Below, piece after piece: positions 25,882 to 32,740 of a DNA stretch of 53,928 nt (the stretch's first letter is position 1; each line of letters begins with the position of its first letter). The DNA is from a virus: the IMG/VR virus record IMGVR_UViG_3300029309_000058, positions 1-53,928 of that record. One strand, written 5' to 3'. The translations under genes were made by a program, and so were the position numbers. Below the pieces are notes generated by a model that did no database searches, had not been told where the DNA came from, and saw only the letters and a program-made list of their open reading frames with translations.

Positions 25882-25914
25882 AAAAAAAGAGAGCATGGTG
25901 TTACCCATGCTCTC
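25882..25914 (-). terminator. Rho-independent terminator in leftward arm
   Basis: A perfect 10-bp stem (GAGAGCATGG 25889-25898 with CCATGCTCTC 25905-25914) and a 6-base loop are followed, on the minus strand, by seven T. It lies just after the gene ending at 25925. Genes further left need read-through, antitermination or another promoter. Confidence 0.85.
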
Positions 25915-25924
25915 CAATGAATGG

Positions 25925-26233
25925 TTAGGATAGAACTTCAATGTCGCTCTTTCTTGAAGCAGTCTTTGTAAGGTCACGCTTCTCCAACATGGCTAAGTAT
26001 GGCTTACCACCAAACCTCAAGCTAGCTAGCAGTACAGGTTGTTCTGCTTTGTTAGCATCGGGTACAAACAAGTTCATCTCATACTTCAACTTAGTAGCAT
26101 GCTCTTTCATCTTGTTGTACAACTCAGATACGTTCTCTTTGTTGAACTTACCTTCGGGATTAGGTCTGATGTTAACCTTCTTAGTCTTGTGGTTAGCAAA
26201 CAGTTCTACATTACCTTCGTATAATTTACCCAT
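25925..26233 (-). CDS. Small early protein, paralogue of the 27328-27645 product (102 aa)
   Basis: The product opens MGKLYEGNVELF and contains FNKENVSELYNK, then PVLLASLRFGGKPYLAML. The protein encoded at 27328-27645 has the same order: MSKLFRGNVSI, FNSENASELLAK, PVLLADKFGKPKLTML. They are clear paralogues by eye. SD AAGGAGG precedes the ATG. It is the first gene after the AT-rich gene-free region and is closed by its own terminator, so it may be a separately controlled, highly expressed transcript. Function unknown. Confidence 0.7.
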   Translation of the reverse strand: MGKLYEGNVELFANHKTKKVNIRPNPEGKFNKENVSELYNKMKEHATKLKYEMNLFVPDANKAEQPVLLASLRFGGKPYLAMLEKRDLTKTASRKSDIEVLS

Positions 26234-26336
26234 GATATACCTCCTTTGTTAAGATCATTGGTATATCGACATAGGAATCTAGAGATATAATACTCTCGCC
26301 CTGCCGATTTTTAAAATTTATCAAATCGAAATCGTT

Positions 26337-26361
26337 TTGTAAAGTTTTGGCGTCTTTACAA
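26337..26361. promoter_or_regulatory. Perfect 8-bp dyad TTGTAAAG/CTTTACAA
   Basis: TTGTAAAG (26337-26344) and CTTTACAA (26354-26361) are separated by nine bases. The geometry (8-bp arms with centres 17 bases apart) suits a dimeric DNA-binding protein. Single TGTAAAG copies recur at 26664, 26735 (reverse), 27898 and, within a promoter-like element, 16518 (reverse). Confidence 0.45.
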
Positions 26362-26829
26362 GATAAACGCAAGTTTAAACAAGTATCTATAAACACACAG
26401 CTTTATACATGTATAGTTACAGGATACCTACAGGTTATAGATACTGGAAAACATAAGTATAACAGCAGGTTACAACTTAGTATATAAACTATCTAGGTGG
26501 AATTAAGTAATACGTTGCTACTCTCGCTATCGTTATATCGTTGGTAATATCTTGCAGACAAAGGGTATATGTATAATTCATAGATAATTTAGATAAACTA
26601 GATAGTATTTCGCTTGTCATATGGCTAAAACGCAAGTAAATCAACGCTTAATGGTAACCTCGGTGTAAAGTTTAGGTATCTAAAACACAACATATTGTGT
26701 CAAGTTAGTAACTAGATAGCTAGATAGCCTGCAACTTTACATTCTAACGATAACATTATCTCCGTAAGTAACGTGCGATAACCCCCCGAACTATGGGATT
26801 ATATATTTAAAAAAATAAAAAAGAAAAAA

Positions 26830-26859
26830 GAAATAAAAAAAGAAAGGGGCCGAAGCCCC
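26830..26859 (-). terminator. TTCG-loop terminator after the 26865 gene
   Basis: On the minus strand GGGGC-TTCG-GCCCC is followed by TTTCTTTTTTTATTTC. It lies five bases after the stop of the gene ending at 26865 and is a strong intrinsic terminator with a stable UUCG tetraloop. It separates the earliest minus-strand genes from the gene-free region. Confidence 0.85.
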
Positions 26860-26864
26860 AATCC

Positions 26865-27071
26865 TTAGTTTGATAGTATCCAAAAGTGATCCCATGACAC
26901 TCGCTTGTCTGTTGGTCTTACAAACTTAGCGATGCGTGGTAGTGAATCCAAGTTATTATCTTTGATTGCACGTTTTAGTTCGAGTAGTTTAGTTGTGGTT
27001 GCATCGAACATGTATTTTACATCTTCACCAGTTAATACTAGTGTGTCGTTTTTATATCTTACTTTGTACAT
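26865..27071 (-). CDS. Small early hypothetical protein (68 aa)
   Basis: ATG 27071 follows GGAGATAACT, the operon's usual initiation cassette; the longer frame would cross the hairpin at 27091-27110. The product is a mixed charged sequence, MYKVRYKNDTLVLTG onward, with no known motif. It is flanked by TTCG hairpins on both sides. Function unknown. Confidence 0.6.
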   Translation of the reverse strand: MYKVRYKNDTLVLTGEDVKYMFDATTTKLLELKRAIKDNNLDSLPRIAKFVRPTDKRVSWDHFWILSN

Positions 27072-27090
27072 AGTTATCTCCGTTAGTTGT

Positions 27091-27110
27091 GAGGGAGCCG
27101 AAGCTCCCTC
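27091..27110 (-). other. TTCG-loop intergenic hairpin
   Basis: Stem GAGGGAGC/GCTCCCTC (8 bp) with TTCG loop on the minus strand, no T-run. On the minus strand it directly follows TAACATCAACC, which includes the stop of the upstream gene, and precedes the SD of the next. It may be an RNA processing or stabilising element, or a weak terminator. Confidence 0.7.
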
Positions 27111-27118
27111 GGTTGATG

Positions 27119-27277
27119 TTACCTGACACAATGTATTTGTATCTGGTTAGCATAACAGACGTTCTTGTCTATCAGCTGTGACCAAGCCCAATTCTCAGCT
27201 TGTTTCTGAGAAAAGAACCATCTGAAGTAGAAAGAGTTATCTTCAATCCACGTCAACTTCACTGTGCGTTTATCCAT
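27119..27277 (-). CDS. Small early hypothetical protein (52 aa)
   Basis: ATG 27277 has GGAG seven bases upstream and the frame ends at TAA 27119-27121. The product (MDKRTVKLTWIEDNSFYF onward) is aromatic-rich with two Cys and no membrane segment. It is bracketed by two TTCG hairpins carrying the same flanking sequence, which supports it as a discrete gene unit. Function unknown. Confidence 0.6.
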   Translation of the reverse strand: MDKRTVKLTWIEDNSFYFRWFFSQKQAENWAWSQLIDKNVCYANQIQIHCVR

Positions 27278-27295
27278 GTTGCACTCCATTGTTGC

Positions 27296-27317
27296 GAGTG
27301 GAGCCGAAGCTCCACTC
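27296..27317 (-). other. TTCG-loop intergenic hairpin
   Basis: Stem GAGTGGAGC/GCTCCACTC (9 bp) with TTCG loop on the minus strand, no T-run. It is followed on the plus strand by GGGTTGATGTTA, nearly the same flank as the hairpin at 27091-27110. It lies between the stop of the 27328 gene and the SD of the 27119-27277 gene. Confidence 0.7.
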
Positions 27318-27327
27318 TGGGTTGATG

Positions 27328-27645
27328 TTAAGCAAGCTTACGTTTCTTGCTTTTGGTAGTAGTCGACTTCTTCGCCATTGGCGGAAGCATAGTCAACTTC
27401 GGCTTGCCGAACTTGTCAGCCAATAAGACTGGTTCGAGATTCTTGGACTTCACTGGGAAGTAGAAGCTCCAAGTGTTAAGCGGAAGCTTTTCAGCCTTGC
27501 TCAACTCGTTAGCCTTAGCTAACAACTCAGAAGCATTTTCTGAATTGAAAGCGCCATCGATATCCTTTTCAAGGCGGATATCCTCTGTGCCGTCCTTGGC
27601 TTCGCCAGTGACAATAGACACATTACCTCTAAAGAGTTTACTCAT
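27328..27645 (-). CDS. First gene of leftward arm, paralogue of the 25925 product (105 aa)
   Basis: ATG 27645 follows GGAGGTGTTTAC; the longer frame lacks an SD. It shares MxKLxxGNV, FNxENxSELxxK, and PVLLAxxxGKPxLTML-type blocks with the 102-residue protein at 25925-26233. It adds a Lys/Arg/Ser/Thr-rich tail (KKSTTTKSKKRKLA) that could bind nucleic acid. As the first gene after the divergent promoter region it is likely expressed immediately on infection. Function unknown. Confidence 0.7.
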   Translation of the reverse strand: MSKLFRGNVSIVTGEAKDGTEDIRLEKDIDGAFNSENASELLAKANELSKAEKLPLNTWSFYFPVKSKNLEPVLLADKFGKPKLTMLPPMAKKSTTTKSKKRKLA

Positions 27646-27719
27646 GTAAACACCTCCGTAATGTGAGCATGGGCGAGTGCTCGGGTTATGCCCAATCGGT
27701 CTGTGTTGCCGATGATTTA

Positions 27720-27748
27720 AAGCTATCAAAACTATACACGTTTGTCAA
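27720..27748 (-). promoter_or_regulatory. Possible leftward early promoter
   Basis: On the minus strand a perfect TTGACA (27748-27743) is followed after 17 bases by TAGCTT, a poor -10 box. The transcript would lead into the 27645 gene with about a 70-base leader. Position is right; the -10 match is weak. Confidence 0.35.
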
Positions 27749-27819
27749 GTATGAGGCTATACAAGGGTTTTAGAGCCTATATTTCTATAGCCTTATCATT
27801 GTTTATAAAATGTGTTTTA

Positions 27820-27856
27820 GGGGGGCACATGGATTGCGCGCGACAGCCACCCCCCC
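27820..27856. other. G6...C7 inverted element next to terminase, possible packaging site
   Basis: Six G (27820-27825) and seven C (27850-27856) flank a 24-base segment that contains GCGCGC. The composition is strikingly G+C-rich within an AT-rich spacer. It lies about 90 bases before the small terminase gene, where cos or pac sites often occur. No direct evidence of cutting. Confidence 0.3.
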
Positions 27857-27912
27857 ATATAAGTAAACCTCTCATAACAAGACCCAAAAAAAGGACGTGT
27901 AAAGTTTACTGC

Positions 27913-27940
27913 TTGACATAGTTTTGGTTTTCGGTATGAT
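27913..27940 (+). promoter_or_regulatory. Rightward late/terminase promoter, probably leaderless
   Basis: TTGACA (27913-27918), 16-base spacer, TATGAT (27935-27940). Initiation about seven bases after the -10 box would fall on ATG 27947. There is no SD between box and ATG, so the small terminase mRNA may be leaderless. A TGTAAAGTTTAC element (27898-27909) lies just upstream of the -35 box and could be an operator. Confidence 0.65.
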
Positions 27941-27946
27941 TTATTT

Positions 27947-28423
27947 ATGGATACGCTACCATTGAAACATACTAAGTGGTCTGACCGTTTAGCTTTTGAT
28001 GTCGCTCTTATGTTAGAGGGCAGCGGCGAGTCTTTGGATGAAGTAATCGAAAGACATGCAATCAAAGCGGAAGACATAATCAAGTTCAACAAAGATCAGG
28101 TCTTTCTGAAGAAGGTCGAGTCTTATCGAAATGATATCCGTGATAAGGGTATGACATTCAAAGTTAAGGCCCGTGCTCAGGCAGAAGAACTCCTGACAAC
28201 TTCTTGGACTTTGATACACAGTCCCGATGTGTCCGCTGCAGTAAAGGCAGACCTCATCAAGTCTACTGTTAAGTGGGGCGGGCTAGAACCAAAGAATGAT
28301 GTTCTAGCAGAAGGAGGATCAGGTGGAGTTAAAATTACAATTAACCTCGGAGACCAAGAACACCGAGCAACTATCATTGACGCAGAGCCAGATGACGAAC
28401 CAGTTGCCCTCGGAACTTCTTGA
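27947..28423 (+). CDS. Terminase small subunit-like protein (158 aa)
   Basis: The N-terminal half has a helix-turn-helix-like region (about 15-55, GESLDEVIERHAIKAEDI) followed by a helical segment and an acidic tail. This is the pattern of small terminase subunits in podoviruses with this gene order. It precedes a zinc-ribbon protein and the large terminase. It would bind the packaging site and recruit the large subunit. The start is the ATG immediately after the -10 box; no SD is present. Family assignment rests on position and helical layout. Confidence 0.65.
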   Translation: MDTLPLKHTKWSDRLAFDVALMLEGSGESLDEVIERHAIKAEDIIKFNKDQVFLKKVESYRNDIRDKGMTFKVKARAQAEELLTTSWTLIHSPDVSAAVKADLIKSTVKWGGLEPKNDVLAEGGSGGVKITINLGDQEHRATIIDAEPDDEPVALGTS

Positions 28424-28709
28424 GAAGTTTAATACAGTCTACGAAGGTACAAAAGCTTGTAAGCTAACTAGTATGTTAGACCATGATACGTTGACAGCAC
28501 ATCTAAATAATTTAGGTGTACCTTATAAAACAAAAATTTTACGAAAACCTTCCACAGTATACTATGTATTACTTGTGGATAACTTGGGGATAGATCACGG
28601 AAACTGTGACAGATGCGGGGACAAACTTGTGGACATCTCGTGGTGCAAACATTGTGGAGATATGGGTTGGTTTGAAGAGTGGACTACAATGCAAGGGTAC
28701 TGGGGTTAG
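28392..28709 (+). CDS. Zinc-ribbon protein between terminase genes (105 aa)
   Basis: Overlaps the small terminase gene by 32 bases and ends directly before the ATG of the large terminase. The C-terminal part carries two Cys pairs, CDRC and CKHC (CxxC x10 CxxC), typical of a zinc ribbon. The start is uncertain: ATG 28392 has no clear SD, and the next ATG is at 28473. Possibly an accessory of packaging. No family recognised. Confidence 0.6.
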   Translation: MTNQLPSELLEKFNTVYEGTKACKLTSMLDHDTLTAHLNNLGVPYKTKILRKPSTVYYVLLVDNLGIDHGNCDRCGDKLVDISWCKHCGDMGWFEEWTTMQGYWG

Positions 28710-30089
28710 ATGGAAATAGATTATACACCATCCAAAGTATGCAAAGAATTTATGCAGTCTGATGCAAAGATGCGTGTGCTTATGGGGCCTGTTGGTTCTG
28801 GTAAGTCAGTAGCAAGTTGTTTTGAAGTTATCAGACGAGCTACGATGCAGAAGCCTAACAAACAAGGAATCCGTAAATCACGAGTAGCGATTGTTCGTGA
28901 AACTGCCAGACAGTTACAAGATACAACCATTAAAACTTTTCACGATTGGTTTCCGCCCGGAATATGCGGAGACTATATGCGTACTACCAAAACATATTTC
29001 TTCAAGGTTGGAGATATAGAGTGTGAGATTATGTTTCGTGCTCTTGATGACTCTGACGATGTTGCAAACTTGAACTCATTGGAATTAACGTTTGCATGGT
29101 TCAACGAGTGCAGGGATATCAACCCTGACATTGTTGATGCTATGTCTAAACGTATTGGCCGTTTCCCGTCATCTAAAGACGGTGGGCCTTCTTGGTTTGG
29201 GATGTGGGGGGATACTAACCCTCCAACAATGGATACATGGTGGTATTATCAGATGGAGGGTTTAGACCCTTCAGATGGTGTAAGTCTTAATGATAATGGG
29301 TGGGATGTATTCAAACAACCTTCGGGCAGAAGCTCCTTGGCAGAAAATGTAAATAACCTGCCCGAAGGCTACTACGACACCCAAGGTAGATCAGATGAAT
29401 ATATTCGTGTGTATATAGATGGCGAGTATGGTTTAAGTTCTGCAGGTCAGCCTGTGTATAAATACTTCAAACCGGACTATCATATGGGACATGCAAAACT
29501 TAAACCTATAATTAACGGTGTGCGTCCAGTTGTGGTCGGAATAGATTTAGGCTTGACACCAGCGGCAGTTATAGGGCAACAAGACCCTCGCGGGCGAGTC
29601 TTGATTCTCGATGAGGCTGTGAGTTTCGATATGGGAATACAAAGATTTGTCCGCACCATTCTGCGCCCGTTGTTGACCGAGAGGTTCTCGGGCGCACCAA
29701 TCTTAATCATTACAGACCCTGCAGGAGTGCAACGTGCACAAACTGACGAGAGGTCTGCCGTGGACATCATAAAGGCCGAAGGTTTTAGAGTTCTCCCTGC
29801 TAAAACCAATAATGTGTCTGCAAGATTGTCTGCGGTAGACGACTTCCTTATGAGGCAAGTCGATGGGGACTCAGCGTTTTTAGTTGATCCCAGATGTACG
29901 CAGCTCAAGGCTGCAATGATGGGAGGATACAGATTCCATTACAAGAATGGCAATATTGATAAAAACAAACATTCACATGTGGCAGAAGCGTTACAGTATC
30001 TTATGCTGCACGTTGGCACTGCAGGTGAAGGCGGGTTTGTTGTACAGAGACGAGAAATAAAAAGGGTTGCGGCAGGAGGCTGGACTTGA
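28710..30089 (+). CDS. Terminase large subunit
   Basis: 459 residues. The ATPase domain has Walker A GPVGSGKS (26-33) and a Walker B-like segment LTFAWFNE (Glu133). The RNase H-like nuclease domain begins around 270 with VVGIDLGLTPA (first catalytic Asp) and includes IITDPAG. It would drive DNA into procapsids and cut concatemers. Starts one base after the previous stop, with a terminator following the gene (30131-30159). Length is normal for podoviral large terminases. Confidence 0.92.
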   Translation: MEIDYTPSKVCKEFMQSDAKMRVLMGPVGSGKSVASCFEVIRRATMQKPNKQGIRKSRVAIVRETARQLQDTTIKTFHDWFPPGICGDYMRTTKTYFFKVGDIECEIMFRALDDSDDVANLNSLELTFAWFNECRDINPDIVDAMSKRIGRFPSSKDGGPSWFGMWGDTNPPTMDTWWYYQMEGLDPSDGVSLNDNGWDVFKQPSGRSSLAENVNNLPEGYYDTQGRSDEYIRVYIDGEYGLSSAGQPVYKYFKPDYHMGHAKLKPIINGVRPVVVGIDLGLTPAAVIGQQDPRGRVLILDEAVSFDMGIQRFVRTILRPLLTERFSGAPILIITDPAGVQRAQTDERSAVDIIKAEGFRVLPAKTNNVSARLSAVDDFLMRQVDGDSAFLVDPRCTQLKAAMMGGYRFHYKNGNIDKNKHSHVAEALQYLMLHVGTAGEGGFVVQRREIKRVAAGGWT

Positions 30090-30130
30090 TACAATTCGCA
30101 TATAGTTACCTTCCGACTATGTTACCTTCA

Positions 30131-30159
30131 AACCCACTTGCTCCGGCAGGTGGGTTTTT
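30131..30159 (+). terminator. Rho-independent terminator after terminase
   Basis: An 11-bp stem with one G-T pair (30131-30141 with 30146-30156), TCCG loop, then TTTTT. It separates the terminase transcript from the capsid transcript, which has its own promoter candidate just downstream. Confidence 0.9.
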
Positions 30160-30175
30160 CTTGTATTTTAAAAAC

Positions 30176-30204
30176 TTGCATATATACTTGTTCCTATGTA
30201 TATT
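30176..30204 (+). promoter_or_regulatory. Candidate promoter of structural operon
   Basis: TTGCAT (30176-30181), 17-base spacer, TATATT (30199-30204). It lies between the terminase terminator and the first gene of the head operon, leaving a short leader with GGAGGT at 30221. Box matches are 4 of 6 and 5 of 6. Confidence 0.55.
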
Positions 30205-30231
30205 TAATTGTAAACTTATTGGAGGTTATTG

Positions 30232-30453
30232 ATGAAAGGACATTGTGGCAGTAAAAAATCCATCATCTATTCGGATAACCCGAAAATGGACACTAGTGGA
30301 ATGTCTAGTGTAATGACTATAGAAATGATGGAAGCAGGTGGGCCTGTAGAAGTAAAAGATATGGGCGCAGTTGTAAAGTATGGATCAGGTGGTAAAGTTT
30401 ATACAAACAAAAACGATAAAGACACCGAAGAAGACATGAAGGACATGGTATAA
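30232..30453 (+). CDS. Small hypothetical protein before portal (73 aa)
   Basis: ATG 30232 follows GGAGGT at 5-base spacing. The product (MKGHCGSKKSIIYSDNP onward) is Met/Gly/Lys/Asp-rich, without membrane segment. The MEAGGPVEVKDMGAVVKYGSGGKVY part looks like a short beta-rich module. It starts the head operon but is not recognised. A structural accessory role is inferred from place only. Confidence 0.6.
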   Translation: MKGHCGSKKSIIYSDNPKMDTSGMSSVMTIEMMEAGGPVEVKDMGAVVKYGSGGKVYTNKNDKDTEEDMKDMV

Positions 30454-30454
30454 C

Positions 30455-32488
30455 ATGGTACTGCAAGTCGTAGGAAATGAAGAACTAGTAAAGCAAGAAG
30501 AAGCTCTTACTAAACAACAGCTAGCTGAAAGGCAGAACCAACCTCTTATTTTAGGATTGGCAGACCACCTACGAACTTGTTGGGACGCAGCAAGGCAGGC
30601 GAAGAAACCTATTGAGCACATCATGCTACGAGCACTCCGTCAAAGAAACGGAGAGTATGAGGCAGATAAACTAGCACAGATTAACCAGCAAGGTGGGTCT
30701 GATGTTTACATGATGGTTACAGAAGTTAAATGTCGTGCGGCAGAAAGTTGGCTGCGTGATATTCTTCTTGATCAGGGTTCACCCCCGTGGGGTCTTGAGC
30801 CTACACCTATCCCTGACTTGTCACCACAACAGACATCAGAGATAGAGAACTCGTTTGCTGAGCAAGTTGTAAAACTTGTTGAGATGAACGGGCAAGCGCC
30901 AACACAAGAAGAAATGATAGAATTAAAAGAAATGGTAACACAAGATTACCGTTTCAAACTATTGCAGGGTGCAGATAACCGTGCAAAGAAAATGGATGTT
31001 AAGATTCGTGACCAGTTTACACAAGGTGGTTGGGGCGAATCATTTAATGAATTTATCACCGATTTGGTTACTTACCCATGTGGTTTTGTAAAAGGCCCTG
31101 TGGTTCGTAGGCAAAGAAAACTTGGCTGGAAATATGAAAATGGTAGAACTACTGTAGAAGCAGACGAGATTATTGCTCCAGAGTTTGAACGTGTTGATCC
31201 ATTTAGAATATATCCTGAGCCGGGTGTAACTAATCTTAATGATGGTTATTTGTTTCAGCATCATCCGCTAAGTCGTTCAGAGCTTGCAGACCTTATAGGT
31301 GTGCCGGGTTACGATGAGGATGCCATCAGGGACGTTCTTGATATTGGTAATGGTACATCTTGGTTTAGTGAAGATGTAGAACTTACTAAAGAGAACGAAG
31401 AAAGAAAGTTTCATACGTTCAACAAACCAACTACAACTTATGATGCTCTAGAGTTTTGGGGTAAAGTAAGTGGTAAGATGTTGAAGGAGTGGGGTCTTTC
31501 TGAAGAAGAAATACCTGATGAAGCAAAAGAGTATGATGCTAACGTTTGGGCCGTAGGTAACTATATCATTAAAGCAGTATTAAACTACGACCCGTTAGGA
31601 GAAAAACCATATGCTAAGACATCGTTTATTAAATGCCCCGGTGCGTTTTGGGGTAAAGGTATACCAGAAATTATTGAAGATTTGCAGAACATTTGTAACG
31701 CTGCTGCAAGGGCTTTGGTCAACAATATGGGGATATCTTCCGGCCCGCAAGTCGAAGTTAACCTCGAAAGAATCCCGCCCAACGAAGACATCACGCAGCT
31801 CCACCCGTGGAAAATCTGGCAAGTCACGAACGACCCGTTAGGTTCTAGTGCACCTGCTGTTAGATTTACACAACCGGATGACAACGCAAATACGTTGTTA
31901 GGTGTTTATGATAAATTTTCTAAACTAGCTGATGACCAATCAGGCATACCATCTTATGTTTACGGCGACTTAAATGTACAAGGCGCTGGTAGAACATCTT
32001 CTGGTTTGTCTATGTTGATGGGTGCAGCTGGTAAAGGTATTCGTCAAGTTGTTATGCACATAGATAACGAAATCATCAAACCTATTGTTCACAGACAGTT
32101 TGTGTACAACATGCGTTATGATGAAGATGAATCAATTAAAGGCGATGTTAACATTGTACCAAAAGGTGCAGTTAACCTTGCAGTCAAAGAGACTGTAAAT
32201 GTTCGCCGTATCGAGTTTCTTAATGCAACCGCCAACGAGGTTGATATGCAAATTGTTGGTAAGGAAGGCCGTGCAGCGATTCTTCGTGAAGTGGCTAAAG
32301 GGTTGCAAATGCCTGTGGATGACATTGTTCCATCTAGGGAAAAAGAACGATTCCAAGATAAGGTTAAGGCGCAGATGCAAGCTCAACAGCAAGCTCAGCA
32401 GCCTACACCGACTCAGCCGGATGGTTCTCCCAAAGGAGGAATGGATGGCAACACAGTGAGTAACCGTGACACTGGAGGTGCTGGATGA
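30455..32488 (+). CDS. Portal protein
   Basis: 677 residues, the size and position (after terminase, before scaffold and capsid) of podoviral portal proteins. The sequence contains the expected charged helical N-terminus, a long central region with WGKGIPEIIEDLQNICNA and SGIPSYVYGDLN segments, and a Gln/Pro-rich C-terminal tail. I recognise the family by the middle region and the gene order, not by a catalytic motif. It forms the dodecameric DNA channel at the capsid vertex and the docking site for terminase and tail. It overlaps the next gene by 4 bases. Confidence 0.85.
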   Translation: MVLQVVGNEELVKQEEALTKQQLAERQNQPLILGLADHLRTCWDAARQAKKPIEHIMLRALRQRNGEYEADKLAQINQQGGSDVYMMVTEVKCRAAESWLRDILLDQGSPPWGLEPTPIPDLSPQQTSEIENSFAEQVVKLVEMNGQAPTQEEMIELKEMVTQDYRFKLLQGADNRAKKMDVKIRDQFTQGGWGESFNEFITDLVTYPCGFVKGPVVRRQRKLGWKYENGRTTVEADEIIAPEFERVDPFRIYPEPGVTNLNDGYLFQHHPLSRSELADLIGVPGYDEDAIRDVLDIGNGTSWFSEDVELTKENEERKFHTFNKPTTTYDALEFWGKVSGKMLKEWGLSEEEIPDEAKEYDANVWAVGNYIIKAVLNYDPLGEKPYAKTSFIKCPGAFWGKGIPEIIEDLQNICNAAARALVNNMGISSGPQVEVNLERIPPNEDITQLHPWKIWQVTNDPLGSSAPAVRFTQPDDNANTLLGVYDKFSKLADDQSGIPSYVYGDLNVQGAGRTSSGLSMLMGAAGKGIRQVVMHIDNEIIKPIVHRQFVYNMRYDEDESIKGDVNIVPKGAVNLAVKETVNVRRIEFLNATANEVDMQIVGKEGRAAILREVAKGLQMPVDDIVPSREKERFQDKVKAQMQAQQQAQQPTPTQPDGSPKGGMDGNTVSNRDTGGAG

Positions 32489-32706
32489 TAAATCCAAAAC
32501 CAGAGGTTATTCAGTCTTTAGCAACCGTGTGTCGTCAATATCCTGAAGTGCTTAATTGGCTGAAGGAATGGCGTGATCACGAGCTACAGAAGCTACCGAG
32601 TGTCTTGCAAAACACGGCGCTTGCACAGGGGCGGTGTCAAGTTTTGTCAGAAGTTACTAAAACAATAGAACAGTCCCCTGAAACGTTTTCAGCAAAGTCA
32701 AAATGA
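32485..32706 (+). CDS. Small helical protein between portal and scaffold (73 aa)
   Basis: Short helical protein (MINPKPEVIQSLATVCRQYP onward) whose ATG overlaps the portal stop by 4 bases. No domain recognised. Its place between portal and scaffold suggests an assembly factor or minor head protein, but this is inference. Confidence 0.65.
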   Translation: MINPKPEVIQSLATVCRQYPEVLNWLKEWRDHELQKLPSVLQNTALAQGRCQVLSEVTKTIEQSPETFSAKSK

Positions 32707-32740
32707 CAGCTGTTAATTACGCACACCGATAGGAGCGATT

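Larger units (their letters stand above)
26234..26864. promoter_or_regulatory. AT-rich gene-free region, candidate origin/early control region
   Basis: No credible gene in about 600 bases. It is AT-rich and holds a perfect dyad TTGTAAAG/CTTTACAA (26337-26361) and more TGTAAAG copies (26664-26670; reverse at 26735-26741). There are repeated CTAGATAG-type words near 26486, 26597 and 26710, an ACACAA/TTGTGT dyad near 26685-26700, and a T-rich minus-strand tract at its right edge. It sits between the paralogous small genes, near the start of the replication arm. These are features expected of a replication origin or promoter/operator region, but none is proven. Confidence 0.45.
27646..27946. promoter_or_regulatory. 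Divergent control region between early and late arms
   Basis: 301 bases without a gene. It separates the leftward early arm from the rightward late arm. It contains a rightward promoter (27913-27940), a weak leftward promoter candidate near 27720-27748, GGCTATA/TATAGCC inverted sequence near 27755-27800, and a G6...C7 element (27820-27856) beside the terminase genes. It also has a TGTAAAGTTTAC element (27898-27909). Confidence 0.7.

Noticed and set aside
26234-26864. tRNA or other structured RNA gene in the gene-free region
   Set aside because: No cloverleaf-compatible arms or CCA-ended acceptor pattern found by eye; only AT-rich dyads.
29480-29908. 142-codon minus-strand frame inside the large terminase gene
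   Set aside because: Mirror frame of the conserved nuclease region; no start signal.
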